Shown here in pieces: positions 1 to 10,744 of a DNA stretch of 50,000 nt. This stretch comes from Symbiodinium natans (Eukaryota; Sar; Dinophyceae; Suessiales; Symbiodiniaceae). Position 1 is the stretch's first letter, and every line of letters begins with the position of its first letter. The translations under genes and the position numbers were made by a program. The stretch is from the NCBI GenBank assembly GCA_905221605.1, contig CAJNDS010002110.1, positions 600,001 to 650,000 on the forward strand. The letters are read 5' to 3'. Under the pieces are notes generated by a model. That model saw only the letters and a list, made by a program, of their open reading frames with translations, was not told where the DNA came from and searched no databases.

Positions 1-585
1 GCCCACACCCCACACCCTGAACCCTGCAACCCTAATTCAGAGTTGCCGGCCAAACCCTCAGCCCCACATCCGCACCTCCAGCACATGAGGAGTCTTGCAT
101 TTTTTCTGCATCAAAGGGGGCAAGATTAAACACCTTGTGGTTCTAAGGTGACTATAGAAACCCGCACCCTAAACCCTAAACCCTAAACCCTAAACCCTAA
201 ACCCTAAACCCTAAACCCTAAACCATCCTCCGGCCCGAGCTGTCGGGCGCCCAGGTCCTGCTCTCAGTTCGGCGAAGGCGAGCTGGGTTTAGGGTTTAGG
301 GTTTAGGGTTTAGGGTTTAGGGTTTAGGGTTTAGGGTTGAGGGTTTCTGAGGTATAGGGTTTAGGGTTTAGGGTTTGGGGTTTGGGGGTTTGGGGTTTAG
401 GGTTTAGGGTTTAGGGTTTTTGAGGTTTAGGGTTTAGGGTTTAAGGGGCAGCTTGGGGCTTCGGGGTCGCTGGTCCTGTAGGAGCTTGCGGAACGCCTCC
501 TGGCACCCGCAGCCCAAGTTTGACCCCAAAAGCCTTAGGGTTTAGGGTTTAGGGTTTAGGGTTTAGGGTTTAGGGTTTGGGGTGT
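1..585. repeat. Degenerate telomere-type arrays in both orientations
   Basis: CCCTAAA units run about 165-223 and TTTAGGG units about 286-460 and 537-580, with GGGTTTGG and GGGTTGA variants. They enclose short unique islands (223-285 and 448-535). No gene can be supported. The island at 223-285 lies between outward-facing CCCTAAA and TTTAGGG arrays, the arrangement seen again and again around exons elsewhere in the window. Confidence 0.85.
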
Positions 586-587
586 AG

Positions 588-686
588 GGATGTGCCCCTT
601 TGTACAATCAGTCCTTAATTGGGATTCTGATAGGGGGGCACGCGATCCCTAATAAGGACTGTGAGTATAGGGGGGGAACATCCCAA
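588..686. mobile_element. Hairpin element, family F1, copy 1
   Basis: Imperfect inverted repeat. The left arm starts GGGATGTGCCCC and carries CAGTCCTTAATTGGGATT; the right arm carries AATAAGGACTGTGAG and ends GGGGGAACATCCC. It shares its arms with copies at 2955, 16564, 18542, 32125 and 49872. No coding capacity, so it is MITE-like and probably non-autonomous. Confidence 0.75.
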
Positions 687-689
687 CTT

Positions 690-770
690 GGGGTAGTTAC
701 AAGGTTCCTTAAAGGGGGACGGACCCCTCACACCCCCTTGTATACCCAGGGCCCATATAACCACTCTGTG
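690..770. mobile_element. Hairpin element, family F2, partial copy
   Basis: Starts GGGTAGTTACAAGG and includes a GGGCCCATATAA segment, both matching the F2 elements at 3504, 44996 and 47750. It abuts F1 copy 1 directly, so two element families are stacked here. The right arm is degenerate. Confidence 0.5.
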
Positions 771-1287
771 CGGCTGGCAGGCACTGGACCCCAAAACCCC
801 CAAAAAAAGGCGGGGGGGGTGAGAAGAAAGGCCGTCTTTCCGTGGGGCTTGAGTTGGGACGGCAGATACACAACTGGCCATAGAACTCCTGACCCTTAAC
901 CCTCAATCACCCCTGAATTTAACAAGTTTAGAGTTTAGGTACCCTTAACCCTCAATCGCCCCTGAGGTTGACCGGTTTAGGGTTTAGGGTTTAGGGTTTA
1001 GGGCTTAGGGGTTTCGGGGTGTTGAAACGCGATCCCTTCTCAGAAGCCCCTCGGCAGACCACCAAAGAACGCAGACCCCCCCCTCTCTCTCGCAAGTCCC
1101 GAAGCTTTCGGCCCCCCGAATTTCTCACGAGCAAGCAGCTAGGAGGACTGCGAGCAAGAGAAGCCCAACCCACACCACTCATGAATCCGATGGTTTTTTT
1201 GTTGACGGGGGAGTTGGGAGGCTGAATGCTTCGGGTTGAGGGTCCGACTAAAAGATTCGGCTTCCAGAGAAAGCTGGTACATAAAAA

Positions 1288-1366
1288 CAATATTCTTCCT
1301 TATAAGGGTAATATGGAGAGTATGTTCTGTTGTTAATTCTTTTGGGGTTCTTAAGCAAATAGTAGC
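1288..1366. mobile_element. Hairpin element, family F5, inverted copy
   Basis: Contains AATATTCTTCCTTA plus AAGGGTAATAT and ends GGGGTTCTTAAGC followed by AAATAGTAG. These are the reverse complement of the arms of the element at 39280-39389. The outer left arm is eroded. Confidence 0.55.
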
Positions 1367-1533
1367 TTTGTGGGGTTTTGGTTTGCGGTTTCGGGTGTTG
1401 AGGCCTTTTCAGAGTTTGAGGGTCGTTCAAGTCTTGAGGGGCTTTGGGATTTCCTGCGTTTAGTACGTTGATGTGTTTTGGGGCCAGCGCAGGATTCTGC
1501 ATGTCTCTTGGGCTAGATGCAAGCCCCTGGTGC

Positions 1534-1573
1534 CTGGCAGGTGATGTTCCGCTCGCTGATGATGCACAAGTTC
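1534..1573 (-). CDS. Probable exon, unidentified protein
   Basis: On the minus strand a pyrimidine-rich stretch ends GCGCAG|G. Thirteen codons follow (NLCIISERNITCQ) and the exon ends CCAG|GC, a dinoflagellate-type GC donor. It is 40 bp long: one base completing a codon, then 13 full codons. The product is not recognisable. The surrounding 1.4-1.7 kb has ORFs on both strands that I do not trust. Confidence 0.4.
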
Positions 1574-1739
1574 CTGCGCAAAAACGAGATTTGTTCGCGT
1601 TTATTTATTGCCTGACACACATTGCTTCCCGGAGACTCGCTTCAAAACGTGCCGTGCTGCATTTCCATCGACCCTGCATGCTTTCCGACATGGTGCCAGA
1701 CATGTTGCGGGGCAAACGGACATGATAAAGCCTAACTTC

Positions 1740-2530
1740 AGTGGGTGTGAAGTTTAGGGTTACCCATAAACCTCATAAACCCTACACCCTAAAGCTTTAA
1801 AACCCCTTGGATACCCCCAGAAAACCCTTAGAACCCTCTAACAAGGTAAAGGAACCACATTCAGGGAAACGTGGGTATTTCCAAGATAGAGGCACCCCTT
1901 ATCTACCCAAAAAATACTAGAAGCCTTTTTTCTCTGTATGTAACTACCTGACATTTGATTACCCGCTTTTAAGGTTTAGGGCACCCTGACGTTTGTTCAT
2001 TACCCGGTTTAAGGTTTAGGGCGTTCGACTCTCAGAATGGTCGGACGGAGTATATGGTTTAGGGATTCTCGCTTGTAAGGTTTCGTTCCAAGCTGAACCG
2101 ACCGTCAAAACCTGAACGTCAAACTGAGCACGGCACTGGTTTACACGAAACTAAGCCCTGCACCCCACGACTAAGCCCAAAACCCTTTTGACACTAGACC
2201 CTACACCCTAAGCCCTAAGCCCCCAGCCCCAAGACGAAGCCCTAGTACTAAACATCCCTTATCCGCGTCGTCCCTCAAGTCCCAAAAGCAGGAAACCCTA
2301 AAACCCTAAAAACCCTAAAAGCCCTCAACGTCCTAAAACAATGAACACGCTAAAAACGCTCAAAACCCTCAAACCCTAAAACCCTGAAACCCTAAAACCC
2401 TAAAACCCTAAAAACCCTGAAACCCTAAAGCCCTAAAACCCTAAAACCATAAAACCCTAAAACCCTAAAACCCTAAAACCCTAAAACCCTAAAACCCCAA
2501 ACCCTAAAGTGTGCTTCTGAGGCCCATCTA
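1740..2530. repeat. Degenerate CCCTAAA / CCCTAAAA satellite region
   Basis: Isolated telomeric units give way at about 2290-2505 to an eight-base variant, AACCCTAA expanded to AAAACCCT. The flanks (1830-2270) are telomere-derived decay and a short stretch resembling an F2 right arm (around 1840-1880). No gene seen. Confidence 0.6.
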
Positions 2531-2954
2531 GCTGGAACGGGAGTGTTGGTTTTGGGGTTTAGGGAGCTGAGAGGCGAGTAGTTGCGTGTAACCATAAACC
2601 CTAAACCCTAGACCCTAGACCCTAGACCCTCCGGTATTGCTCCACAAAAATGCCGAAACTCCAAACCCTCCACAGCCATCCCAAACGCTGCTAAACCCTA
2701 AAAGCTAAACCCTAAACCCTAAACCCTAAACCCTAATTCAACCCCAAGCCCTAAACCCTAAACCCTAAGCAGAAAATCCCGGCAAAGCGCCTCTCCAGAA
2801 AGTTCTTCAAGACAGCTTTGGTGTCAAGCCTCAAGACTCCCAACAAGCCTTCAGGGCTTTGGGGCTTAGGGTTTATAGGGTTTAGGGTTTAGGGTTTAGG
2901 GTTTAGGGTTTAGGGTTTAGGGTTTAGGGCTTAGGGTTTTGGGTTTAGGGTTTA

Positions 2955-3045
2955 GGGATGCTTTCAGATATACTAACAGTCCTTCATAGGGATTCTAGTA
3001 CCCCCCTATTGTAAACCCTATTAAGGACTGTTAGCTCTAAGCTTG
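2955..3045. mobile_element. Hairpin element, family F1, copy 2
   Basis: Left arm GGGATGCTTTC, then TACTAACAGTCCTTCATAGGG. The right arm has CCCTATTAAGGACTGTTAG, after which similarity is lost. It sits directly after a TTTAGGG array. Confidence 0.7.
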
Positions 3046-3133
3046 GGCAGGATCCTATAGAAACAGATCTATGGGCATTTCCGAAAAATATAGGGGTACC
3101 CCGTTTATCCCCCCTGAATAGAGTAGAATCCCC

Positions 3134-3260
3134 TTGAAGGGGACCCCCCAGAAAGGGCACCCCCCTAATGTCGTACAGCCCCAAAGAAGAAGGCCCTTTA
3201 AGGGGACCCCCCCCAGAAAGGGCACGCCCTAGTGTCGTAAAGCCCCAAAGGGGAAGGGGT
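3134..3260. repeat. Tandem duplication, about 64-bp unit
   Basis: Two adjacent copies share AAGGGGACCCCCC, CAGAAAGGGCAC, GTCGTA and AGCCCCAAAG in the same order. It lies immediately beyond F1 copy 2. A minus-strand ORF through here is a by-product of the repeat. Confidence 0.7.
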
Positions 3261-3503
3261 TCAGGATGACAGCATAAGGACCTCAGACTTGCAGACCCAA
3301 AGCAACAAACATGCTGGCAGCCCGAGGCCGCCATATTCTGAGCCTAAACCCCGCATAACCCTTTGAGGGTTTAGGGTTTAGGGTTCAGGGTTTAGGGTTT
3401 AGGGTTTAGGGTCAAAATCCGAAATCCCAAACCCACCAAGCTGCACGGCTGCCAGAGGCTTCGCACCGGGCGTGGGCTCCCAAAGAAAGCGCGCCTCAGC
3501 TAA

Positions 3504-3640
3504 GGGTAGTCACATGGTCCCTTTGTATGGTCCCCTCAAAAGGGGACCCCTTAAATGCCCTTTAGAATATACCCTACGAAACCCGAGGGCCTATACTTCC
3601 GAGCCCTTGAAACAAGGTACGGGACCCTCCTGAACTACCC
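3504..3640. mobile_element. Hairpin element, family F2, uninterrupted copy
   Basis: Left end GGGTAGTCACATGGTCCC; right end GGGACC, then CTACCC. The interior has GCCCTTTAGAATATACCC and GGGCCTATACTTCCGAGCCC. This copy lacks telomeric inserts, so it is the 'empty' reference for the interrupted copies at 44996 and 47750. Confidence 0.75.
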
Positions 3641-3654
3641 CAAGACAGCTCTCC

Positions 3655-4290
3655 AATGCAGGAGGCTTAGGGTTTCGGGGTTTAGGGTTTCGCGGCTGAG
3701 GTTTTAGGGTTTCGGAGGGTTTTAGGGGGCTCGGGTTACTCGGGTTCTAGGGTTTCGGGTTTCAGGTTTTAGGGTTGCAGGGTTTACGGTTCTACCACCT
3801 GACCAGGCGTTCAAGCTGTAGGTGCTGTGGACCCGGTCCTCCTGCATATTTTCGGTAGGTAACTTAACAAAATCCTTTCAGGCCCTAAACCCCCATAACA
3901 GTGGCCTTCCAAAATCAGCTTCGGGCGTTTGAGGTTGGCATCCTCTACCCTTTTCAAACCCTAAACCCTAAACCCTAAACCCCAAACCTTACTGGCACCT
4001 CGCGAGGCTTCGCCAGGCTTGCATCCGCACGGGGCACCCAAGGCACCTTGGTGTCTCTGGGGGTTTAGGGTTTTGGGGCTGGGTTTAGGGTTTAGGGTTT
4101 AGGGTTTAGGGTTTAGGGTTTAGGGTTTAGGGTTTAGGGTTTAGGGTTTAGGGTTTAGGGTTTAGGGTTTAGGGTTTAGGGTTTAGGGTTTAGGGTTTAG
4201 GGTTTAGGGTTTAGGGTTTCGGGGCTGGGTTTAGGGTTTAGGGTTTTGGGGCTGGGTTTAGGGTTTAGGATTTAGGGTTTAGGGCGTATA
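3655..4290. repeat. TTTAGGG arrays with a long pure block
   Basis: 4081-4218 is an almost perfect TTTAGGG run of about 20 units. It is flanked by degenerate units with GGGGCTGGG interruptions and by unique islands at 3800-3955 and 3990-4065 in which I see no convincing exon. Confidence 0.8.
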
Positions 4291-4383
4291 GAAGCGAAGC
4301 TCGCTGGTGCTAAAAGCACCCAGGCCGCTCGCTTGCCTTAGGCACTGCACTCCCGTCTACCGGAAGGCTTTACCCTCCCTCAC

Positions 4384-4461
4384 CGTTCTGTAGAGACGCT
4401 CGGTCGGGGACCTCGGTGGAAGCCTCGAGCGCCCATGTACATGGACAGCGGCGCTCTCGGC
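4384..4461 (-). CDS. Possible exon, unidentified protein
   Basis: Minus frame reads RAPLSMYMGARGFHRGPR then PSVSTER and ends at a consensus-like donor CG|GTGAGG. The acceptor is not clear, so the start is approximate. Flanked by TTTAGGG arrays. A plus-strand reading of the neighbouring 4290-4340 segment is also open, so the strand is not certain. Confidence 0.3.
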
Positions 4462-4699
4462 AGTTTAGGGTTTAGGGTTTAGGGGTTAGGGTTCGGGCTT
4501 TTAGGGTTTAGGGTTTAGGGTTTAGGGTGTAGCACGGCTCAGCTGAACGCGATAGTGTGAAGACATGCCCACCCCAAGGCCACGCAATCACAACTCACTG
4601 CGAAACCCAACCGGAGCCAGCCCAAACCAAGCCAACCATTCACAACTCACACGTCGAATATTCTCATTAGAGGACACTGAAGTTACTTAGGACTTCGAA

Positions 4700-5230
4700 T
4701 GGTTGGGAAAGATTTCGAAGACGAGGAAGCGGCACTCCAAGCCTTCAAGGATTCGACTTCTGGGTCACTTGGAACTTTGGGCCACCCCTTTAGGTTTTTG
4801 CGAAGGGGACGGTCTGGGCCGAAGGGCCTTCTCATAAAAAACTCAGATGTGAATAGGTTGCAAGTTCAGGGTCACTGGGGCCACAAGGCAAAGGATTCCC
4901 CTTCAGGTTGTTGCGAAGGGGACGGTCTGGGCCGAAGGACCCTCTCGTCGAAAATTCAGGCGTGAAAAGGTTGCAGCTTGGGGCTCACTTGGGGCCAAGA
5001 CAAAGGATACCCCTTCAGGTTGCTGCAAAGGGCCGAAGGGCCCTCTCATAGAAAATTCAGGTGTGAAAAGGTTGCAGCTTGGGGCCCACTTGGGCCAAGA
5101 CAAAAGAGACCCGTTCAGGTTGTTGCGAAGGGGATGGTCTGGGCCGAAGGGCCCTCTCATAGTAAACTCAAGCGTGAATAGGCTGCGAGTTGAGGGTCAC
5201 TTGGGGCCATAAGGCAACGGATACCTTTTC
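4700..5230. repeat. Satellite with about 110-bp unit, four to five copies
   Basis: The phrase GGTCTGGGCCGAAGG recurs at 4811, 4924 and 5136, with a shortened copy near 5030. Each unit also holds CCTTCAGGTTG, CTCTC plus ATAGAAAA, TTCAGG plus TGTGAA, and GTTGCAGCTTGGG. ORFs on both strands here are repeat translations. Confidence 0.85.
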
Positions 5231-5630
5231 AGGGCCTTGCTGCTTACTGTAAGGGTTAAAGGCCCCCCTGCTTTCTGGAGGGTTTAAGGTTCCCCGCGTA
5301 CTGGAAGGATTTCAGGCTTCCCTTACTGGGAGGGTTTATCTGCTGCTTAGAGGGTTTAAGACTCCGCTGCTGACTGGGAGGGTTTAAGGCCCCCTGCCCC
5401 CGCTTACTGGGAGGGTTTAAGCAGCCCTGCCTACTGGAAGGGTTTTACTGGGAGGGAGGTCTCCCGGCTCGGGGGAAGGGTTTAAGCCCCCCTGCTTACT
5501 GAGAGGGTTTAAGGTCCGACTGCCTACTTCAACCGCAAGGGTTAAGGCACCCCCGCCTACTGGGAGGGTTTAAGGTCCCCCTGCCTACTGGAAGGGTTCA
5601 ACGCCGAGGGTTTAAGGCCCCAAAAGGCGA
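5230..5630. repeat. Minisatellite, 35-45 bp unit
   Basis: Roughly ten copies of a unit with core TACTGGGAGGGTTTAAGG followed by a C-rich spacer. Unit length drifts. It is contiguous with the 110-bp satellite but unrelated in sequence. Confidence 0.8.
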
Positions 5631-5719
5631 GGGAGACCCCCCCAATGTTTTAGGGTAACTATACATCTGCAGTGACTATGCTTGGCGACCAAGCTTGGCG
5701 ACCCCTCAGGGGTGCGGTG

Positions 5720-5750
5720 GGCAGGCTCTGCAGCTCAAGCAGAGCCTGCC
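5720..5750. repeat. Perfect short hairpin
   Basis: GGCAGGCTCTGC, a seven-base loop, then GCAGAGCCTGCC: a 12-bp perfect stem. Directly upstream is a short direct repeat of CTTGGCGACC. Function unknown. Confidence 0.7.
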
Positions 5751-5929
5751 ATGGTCTCGCTGAGCCCCAATAGAGCTGAGAGGGGGGGCGGGCGGGTTTA
5801 GGGTTTAGGGTTTAGGGTTCAGGGTTTAGGGTTTAGGGTTTAGGGTTGTGTAGGGCGTAGGATTTAGGCCTTGATACTCATACCAGGGCAAAATAAGAAT
5901 GATATACCAAGCCCCCGGACTAGTATAAT

Positions 5930-6280
5930 ATTGAGTGGGCGGCAGTATAAGATCCCCCTTAACTTCATTCATGCATTCACTAAATTCATTCACTCATTCA
6001 CTTCATTCATTCGTAATTCAGCTCACTCAAAGGGGCCCCAAGTGGTACGTTTTTGGCCTCTATAAAGACCGAAAACATTTTCTTTTTGACCGTATCTTCA
6101 TGGTGCTCACGGCCCGGCTCTTGGTGGCTTGGAAACCGTCCCAGATGAATGAACAAGAGCCAGTGAAAGAGAGATGTTCGCAAGCTCCCTACGCAAGCCC
6201 CTATGATTAATTTCAGTAATATCAGATGGCAAGCAAGGCGCCTGTGATTCAATGTAATAATTAGGGCAATTAGGGCGTTT
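5930..6280. other. AT-rich unassigned stretch
   Basis: Holds repeated ATTCATTCACT-like motifs (5965-6015). The base composition resembles the AT-rich stretches at 37.86-38.85 and 46.9-47.25 kb. No supportable exon; open frames exist on both strands. Confidence 0.4.
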
Positions 6281-6282
6281 TC

Positions 6283-6480
6283 ATGAAGCAAAATCAGAAG
6301 CACAAGCAAATGAAAAAGCAGCAGCAAAAGCAAAACCAGAAGCAAAAGCAAAAGGAAGGACAAAGCAAAAGCAAAAGCAAAAGGACAAAGCAAGAAAACA
6401 GCAAAAGCAAGAAAAGAGGAGAACCAGAAGCAAATTTAAGCAGAGCCACAGCAAGAACAGAAGCTGAAGCAGATATATGT
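6283..6480. repeat. Simple repeat, CAAAAG-type hexanucleotide
   Basis: AGCAAAAGCAAAAG-type units run from 6298 to about 6440 with decay at the ends. They would encode Lys/Gln-rich sequence on plus and Leu/Phe/Cys-rich sequence on minus. I treat both as artefacts of the repeat. Confidence 0.8.
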
Positions 6481-6558
6481 AACACATGGCCAGCTGTACA
6501 GAAAATGAATGCGCTTGACTGCACCGACGGCGGCGTGTGCAATGCAGAGCGGCATAAG

Positions 6559-7164
6559 CTACCCAAGCTTCTCTGCAGCGACGAAGTCCTTTGCTTCGAA
6601 GTCACTCACTTTTGAGGTCGGATCTAGACGATTCCGTTCGTCGCCATGCGGTACAGGACATCGTGAACCGTAAAGGTGCAAATTCGAGCGACTTAGATCT
6701 GAGCCGATCCACGGCTTTGCGTGGCGCAGCTTGAGATTTCGCTGATGATGCAGACAAAGCGAGTGCTGCACCATTGCGAGATCCATGACCTCGTAAACCT
6801 GACAAGCGGGCATCATTTGTTCATGCGGCTTGCTTTGAACGATGCGCCACGTACCTTGCGCTTCTCGAGAATGGTCTCTCGGCAGGATCACCGAGAGCGT
6901 ATCGCTTGAAGCTTGTTCCACCTGACGGAAACATGCTAGACATACGATTGCGCACGCTGCAGTTTGATCTTCAGCAGCCGTCTCTGTTGTTGATGCCGTC
7001 GCTGTGCGAACTTGCCGGTCACAATCAATGTTTGAGGAGTTCAAACAAACGGATGTTGGTGCGCGTGCGTGCAGCTGTAAAAATTCAAAGATGCCACGCG
7101 TCCTTACAGCGCCAACATGTCTCACGATTGGATTGTTCCGACCAGATGCTCTTCGGGAAGGCAC
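6559..7164 (-). CDS. 201-codon ORF, unidentified
   Basis: The longest open frame in the window not produced by a simple or tandem repeat. It opens MPSRRASGRNNPIVRHVGAV and is rich in Arg, His and Cys, with no motif I recognise. It lies on the strand used by the confident exons elsewhere, but it is far longer than they are (25-190 bp). It has no obvious start context, and plus-strand frames (6721-6909, 6906-7172) overlap it. It could be an unspliced inserted gene copy, a long exon or chance. Confidence 0.3.
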   Translation of the reverse strand: MPSRRASGRNNPIVRHVGAVRTRGIFEFLQLHARAPTSVCLNSSNIDCDRQVRTATASTTETAAEDQTAACAIVCLACFRQVEQASSDTLSVILPRDHSREAQGTWRIVQSKPHEQMMPACQVYEVMDLAMVQHSLCLHHQRNLKLRHAKPWIGSDLSRSNLHLYGSRCPVPHGDERNRLDPTSKVSDFEAKDFVAAEKLG

Positions 7165-7169
7165 ATGGA

Positions 7170-8060
7170 TAAGGGCTTAGGTGTATACTTTGGGTACCAA
7201 ATTCCCTTACTGAACCAGTATGCATCCGTCTGTTCGACAGCTTGATTGTTCCGGTGGCTTTGCAGAACATCATGGCATCATGAGATGGTTCATTTGCAAT
7301 GATTCGTAGAGACAAGTTAATGCAGGCCTTGCACTCCGAAACATCCCCGCCCCCAAGCGCACCACAACCGCAATGACAAAGCCCTGCTCATTTAGAAGGC
7401 AGACACGCTTTGAAACCGCTGCTTTCCACCACGGGCTTCTCCTTACCTTCTTGTTCTCGTCCTGCTGGCAAAGTGACTGTCACATGACCATGTTCTTCGT
7501 TGGCTAAGAAAAGCCTCAGGGTATTGCCCACCCGAACGCTGCTGACGGGTAAGGTCGCCCCAGGGGAAGGGAAGAACCATGTACTACACATCAATCTGTC
7601 GGTTTTATTCCACTCGCGTCTCAGTGAGGATCCACCGTGTCTTTGTCAGGGGTATCAGGGGAGCTTTAACGAAACTTCTAATTTACGCTATTTGTGAGAA
7701 ATTGCCATTACGATTAGTTTTCTATTTCGATATTACTTTTTTTGACCTTAATTCACCATGATTCTATACTATCTTTCGAAGTCAAAATGTTGCTCGCCGG
7801 GTACAACAAAAGTTTGACTATTTTTGGAGCGTAAGTGCACATTGATATATAAATAGAAACTTGAACATGGTTTGAAATACTTGTATTCCTCACACTAGTG
7901 CAAAACCTTACAAATTTCAAATCTTGTTGGAAGTTTAGTTGGTTCTCTAGTAGGATATTTAGCTGGTACTCCTGTTGGGCTTTTGTTTGGACTTTGAGTT
8001 GGACATTTCGTTGGTCTGTTCGGGGTTTGGGGTTTAACGCTCTGGGAAGCATTTGGACAT
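7170..8060. other. Unassigned non-telomeric stretch
   Basis: Nearly 900 bp without telomeric units, which is rare in this window. Several 60-100 codon frames exist on both strands with no recognisable motif. 7690-8000 is AT-rich with GTTGG-containing degenerate repeats. Confidence 0.35.
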
Positions 8061-8615
8061 CCATGGTTTAGGGTTTACGGAGTTAGGCCCTAAACCCTAA
8101 ACCCTAAATCCCTAAGTTTAGGTTTCTTGAAGGGAGGAGAGGGGGGGGGGGGGGGGTGGTGGGGCTCAGGAAGATGACAAGGTCAACAAGCTCGAAAGCT
8201 CCGGCCCAAAGAGGGTGTGGGGGTTTAGGGTTTAGGGTTTAGGGTTTAGGGTTTAGGGTTGAAAGGGAGTATGGGTTCAGGGTGTAGGTTTTAGGGTTTA
8301 TAGGGTTCAGGGTTAGGGGTTAAAAGGTTTAGGATTGGGTACCACAGATTATTGATTGTAAAAGTCCCAGAAAAATAGTATGGAGACGACCCCAAACGCA
8401 GGAATTGCTAGGATACAAAACTTCTGTATACCCGAACACAAAAGCAAATGTTGATAGAATATTGGATCCTCCAAATACGTTTAAAAAAACCCTAGATTTA
8501 GGCTCTTGTAACGTTATACAAAACAGTAGATTTAGGCTCTTTTAACTTTAAAAACCCAAACCCTAAACCCTAAACCCTAAACCCTAGATTTAGGCTCCGT
8601 GCCTTACTGTTCAGC

Positions 8616-8674
8616 CTAGTGCGCCGAGGACAGAAGCTCGGCAATCGCGGAGGGTGCAGTGACGTCGGCCTTTC
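8616..8674 (-). CDS. Terminal exon with TAG stop, gene C candidate
   Basis: Acceptor CCCAG|GA on minus, then 18 codons reading KADVTAPSAIAELLSSAH and a TAG at 8616-8618. It is 59 bp: two bases completing a codon plus 19 codons including the stop. The composition is typical of a soluble helical C-terminus. I infer that it closes a gene lying at higher coordinates. The parent protein is unidentified. Confidence 0.5.
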
Positions 8675-8689
8675 CTGGGAGGGACCTGA

Positions 8690-9260
8690 GATTCTAAACC
8701 CTAGACCCTAAACCCTAAATCCTAAACCCTAAATCCTAAACCCTAAACCCTAAACCCGAAATTCTGACCATCCCTAAGCCCTAAACATCCCTGAGCCCCA
8801 TGAGCCCGTTTTAACCCAGGACTGCTGAGCCCTCTAAACCCTAAACCCTTTTGCAACTGAAACCCTAAACCCTAAACCCTAAACCCCCCTAAACCCCCCT
8901 AAACCCTACACCTCTTTTGTGGGGGAGCCACGTGTAGTAGAACAGGAACAAACTGGTGGGCTTAACCGTTAAGGGTTAGGGCTTAGGGTTTAAGGACCAG
9001 AAATACTCTAAACCCGAAAGCCCCAAACGGCTCCTTCTTGTACGGCTCTTCCTGAGCTCCAAGGGCTTACGGCCCCTAAGCCCTGAAACCCAAAACCCTA
9101 AACCCTAATGCAAGCCATGCAAAAGAAATCGGGGGGATCCGTAATGATAAGGAAGGGGCTGGCTTTCTAGGGCTGTGGCTCCCTCTAGGGCGGAAACTTG
9201 CGGGGCCCTAGGCCTCAGGGTTTAGTAGCCTGAGCTAGGACAACCCTTTAGGGTTTAGGG
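8690..9260. repeat. Telomeric units mixed with short islands
   Basis: CCCTAAA units at 8696-8756, 8836-8905 and around 9090; TTTAGGG near 9240. The islands at 8910-9085 and 9110-9235 carry no exon I can support. Confidence 0.6.
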
Positions 9261-9511
9261 TTTCGGGTATATAAAGGCGCCCCACACGAAAAAGTGATTC
9301 CGACACCCGGAAGACTTGACCGAATAGAGGACCCCACCGCGCACCCCCAAGCGGTCAGAAGGGCACCCACTGAAGCGGGTACGACATGAAGGTTCAGGGC
9401 CTGACATGATTGAAGTACGAATGGCCCCTAAACGCTAAACCCTAAAACCTAAAACCTAAACCCTAAACCCTAAACCCTAAACCCTAAAACCCTAAACCCT
9501 ACATGATTTAG

Positions 9512-9574
9512 GGCTGGGGATGCCATGATGAGGTGGGGCAGCCAAGGGGCAGCGTGGCTGTCATACTCCGGTGC
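9512..9574 (-). CDS. Probable exon, unidentified protein
   Basis: Acceptor GAG|GCA on minus, then APEYDSHAAPWLPHLIMAS. The donor is not resolved, so the low-coordinate edge is approximate. Flanked by CCCTAAA units on the low side and TTTAGGG on the high side. Confidence 0.45.
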
Positions 9575-9599
9575 CTCAGCTCTGGCACTCGGGCTTACC

Positions 9600-10320
9600 C
9601 TAAGGGTCCTTTAGGGTTTAGGGTTTAGGGTTTAGGGTTTATCAGGAATACTTGGGCCTCAAAGTACCTCCTATTCAGGGACTTCAGGGCCCATGTATCT
9701 AATCATCAGGTGCATGGACCCTTAGGGTTTAGGGTCTAGGGTTAGGGTTTAGGGTTTAGGGTTTAGGGTTTAAGGTTTAGGGTTTAGGGTTTAGGGTTTA
9801 GTGTTTAGGGCTTAGGGCTCAGGGGTTTCAACCGACAGCCCAAGATGATGCGCAGGATACATCAACCCTAAACCCTAACCCTAAACCCTAAACCCCAAAC
9901 CCTAAACCCTAAACCCTCAAGGCTCGAGATTTTTGAAAGACCTAAGCTCTTTCGTCTCGGTCCCCCTGGTCCACTAACGCTTGACTTGGGAGTGCCTAAG
10001 ATATACCCTCGTTTTGGGGGGTTTAGGGTTTAGGGTTTAGGGTTTAGGGTTTAGGGTTTAGGGTTTAGGGTTTAGGGTTTAGGGTTTAGGGTTTAGGGTT
10101 TAGGGTTTAGGGTTTAGGGTTTAGGGTTTAGGGTTTGGGTGCAAGAGGCGCGTTCGGCTGCGGCCTGCACCCTCAAGCCCTAACGGCCCTAACCCTAAAC
10201 CCTAAACCCTAAACCCTAAACCCTAAACCCTAAACCCTAAACCCTAAACCCTAAACCCTAAACCCTAACCCTAACCCTAAACCCTACACCCTAAACCCTA
10301 AACCCTAAACCCTAAACCGC
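9600..10320. repeat. Dense telomeric arrays switching orientation
   Basis: TTTAGGG at 9610-9640 and 9725-9830; CCCTAAA at 9865-9920; a long TTTAGGG block at 10020-10135; then CCCTAAA at 10190-10315. Only a 60-bp island separates the last two, facing head to head. Confidence 0.85.
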
Positions 10321-10326
10321 CAGGAG

Positions 10327-10425
10327 GCCCTCACTGAAGCAAGGGCAGGGGAGGAGACGTTGAAGGCTGCAGGGGTGAAGCGCTGCAAGGGTCAACATGG
10401 TACCCGAACAGCTGCCCTCAACGGT
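10327..10425. CDS. Coding-like module, strand uncertain
   Basis: On plus it reads CAG|G-initiated EALTEARAGEETLKAAGVKR and can end at a GT inside a telomeric unit. On minus the same DNA is also open (GSCSGTMLTLAALHPCS and onward). The plus reading has the more protein-like composition. If real, it conflicts with the minus orientation of everything else. Confidence 0.3.
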
Positions 10426-10744
10426 TTAGGGTTTAGGGTTCAGGGTTTAGGGTTTAGGGTTCAGGGTTTAGGGTTTAGGGTTTGGGGTTTAGGGTTTAGG
10501 GTTTGTTTTTCTCAGGGTTTGGAGCTTCTTGGGGTACAGGACTCTTAGAGATCTTAGGGCTTTTCCTCCCAAGGTATTGAACTTATTGGGGGTTGAGGAG
10601 GGCTTTAAGGGCTTTTTAGGGCTTTGGGGTTGAGGGTTACATCCTAAACCCTATAGGCTCTTGGAGTGCTCCAAAACCCTCAAGGCTAAACCTAAACCCT
10701 AAACCCTAAACCCTAAACCCTAAACCCTAAACCCTAAACCCTAA

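Noticed and set aside
1-600. Chromosome end (true telomere)
   Set aside because: Arrays here are short, degenerate and in both orientations, and equal or larger arrays occur throughout the window.
600-906. Three overlapping ORFs of 65-99 codons
   Set aside because: They run through the stacked F1 and F2 hairpin elements and lack coding character.
6283-6615. Lys/Gln-rich plus ORF and Leu/Phe-rich minus ORFs
   Set aside because: They follow the CAAAAG hexanucleotide repeat; the non-repetitive remainder has no motif.
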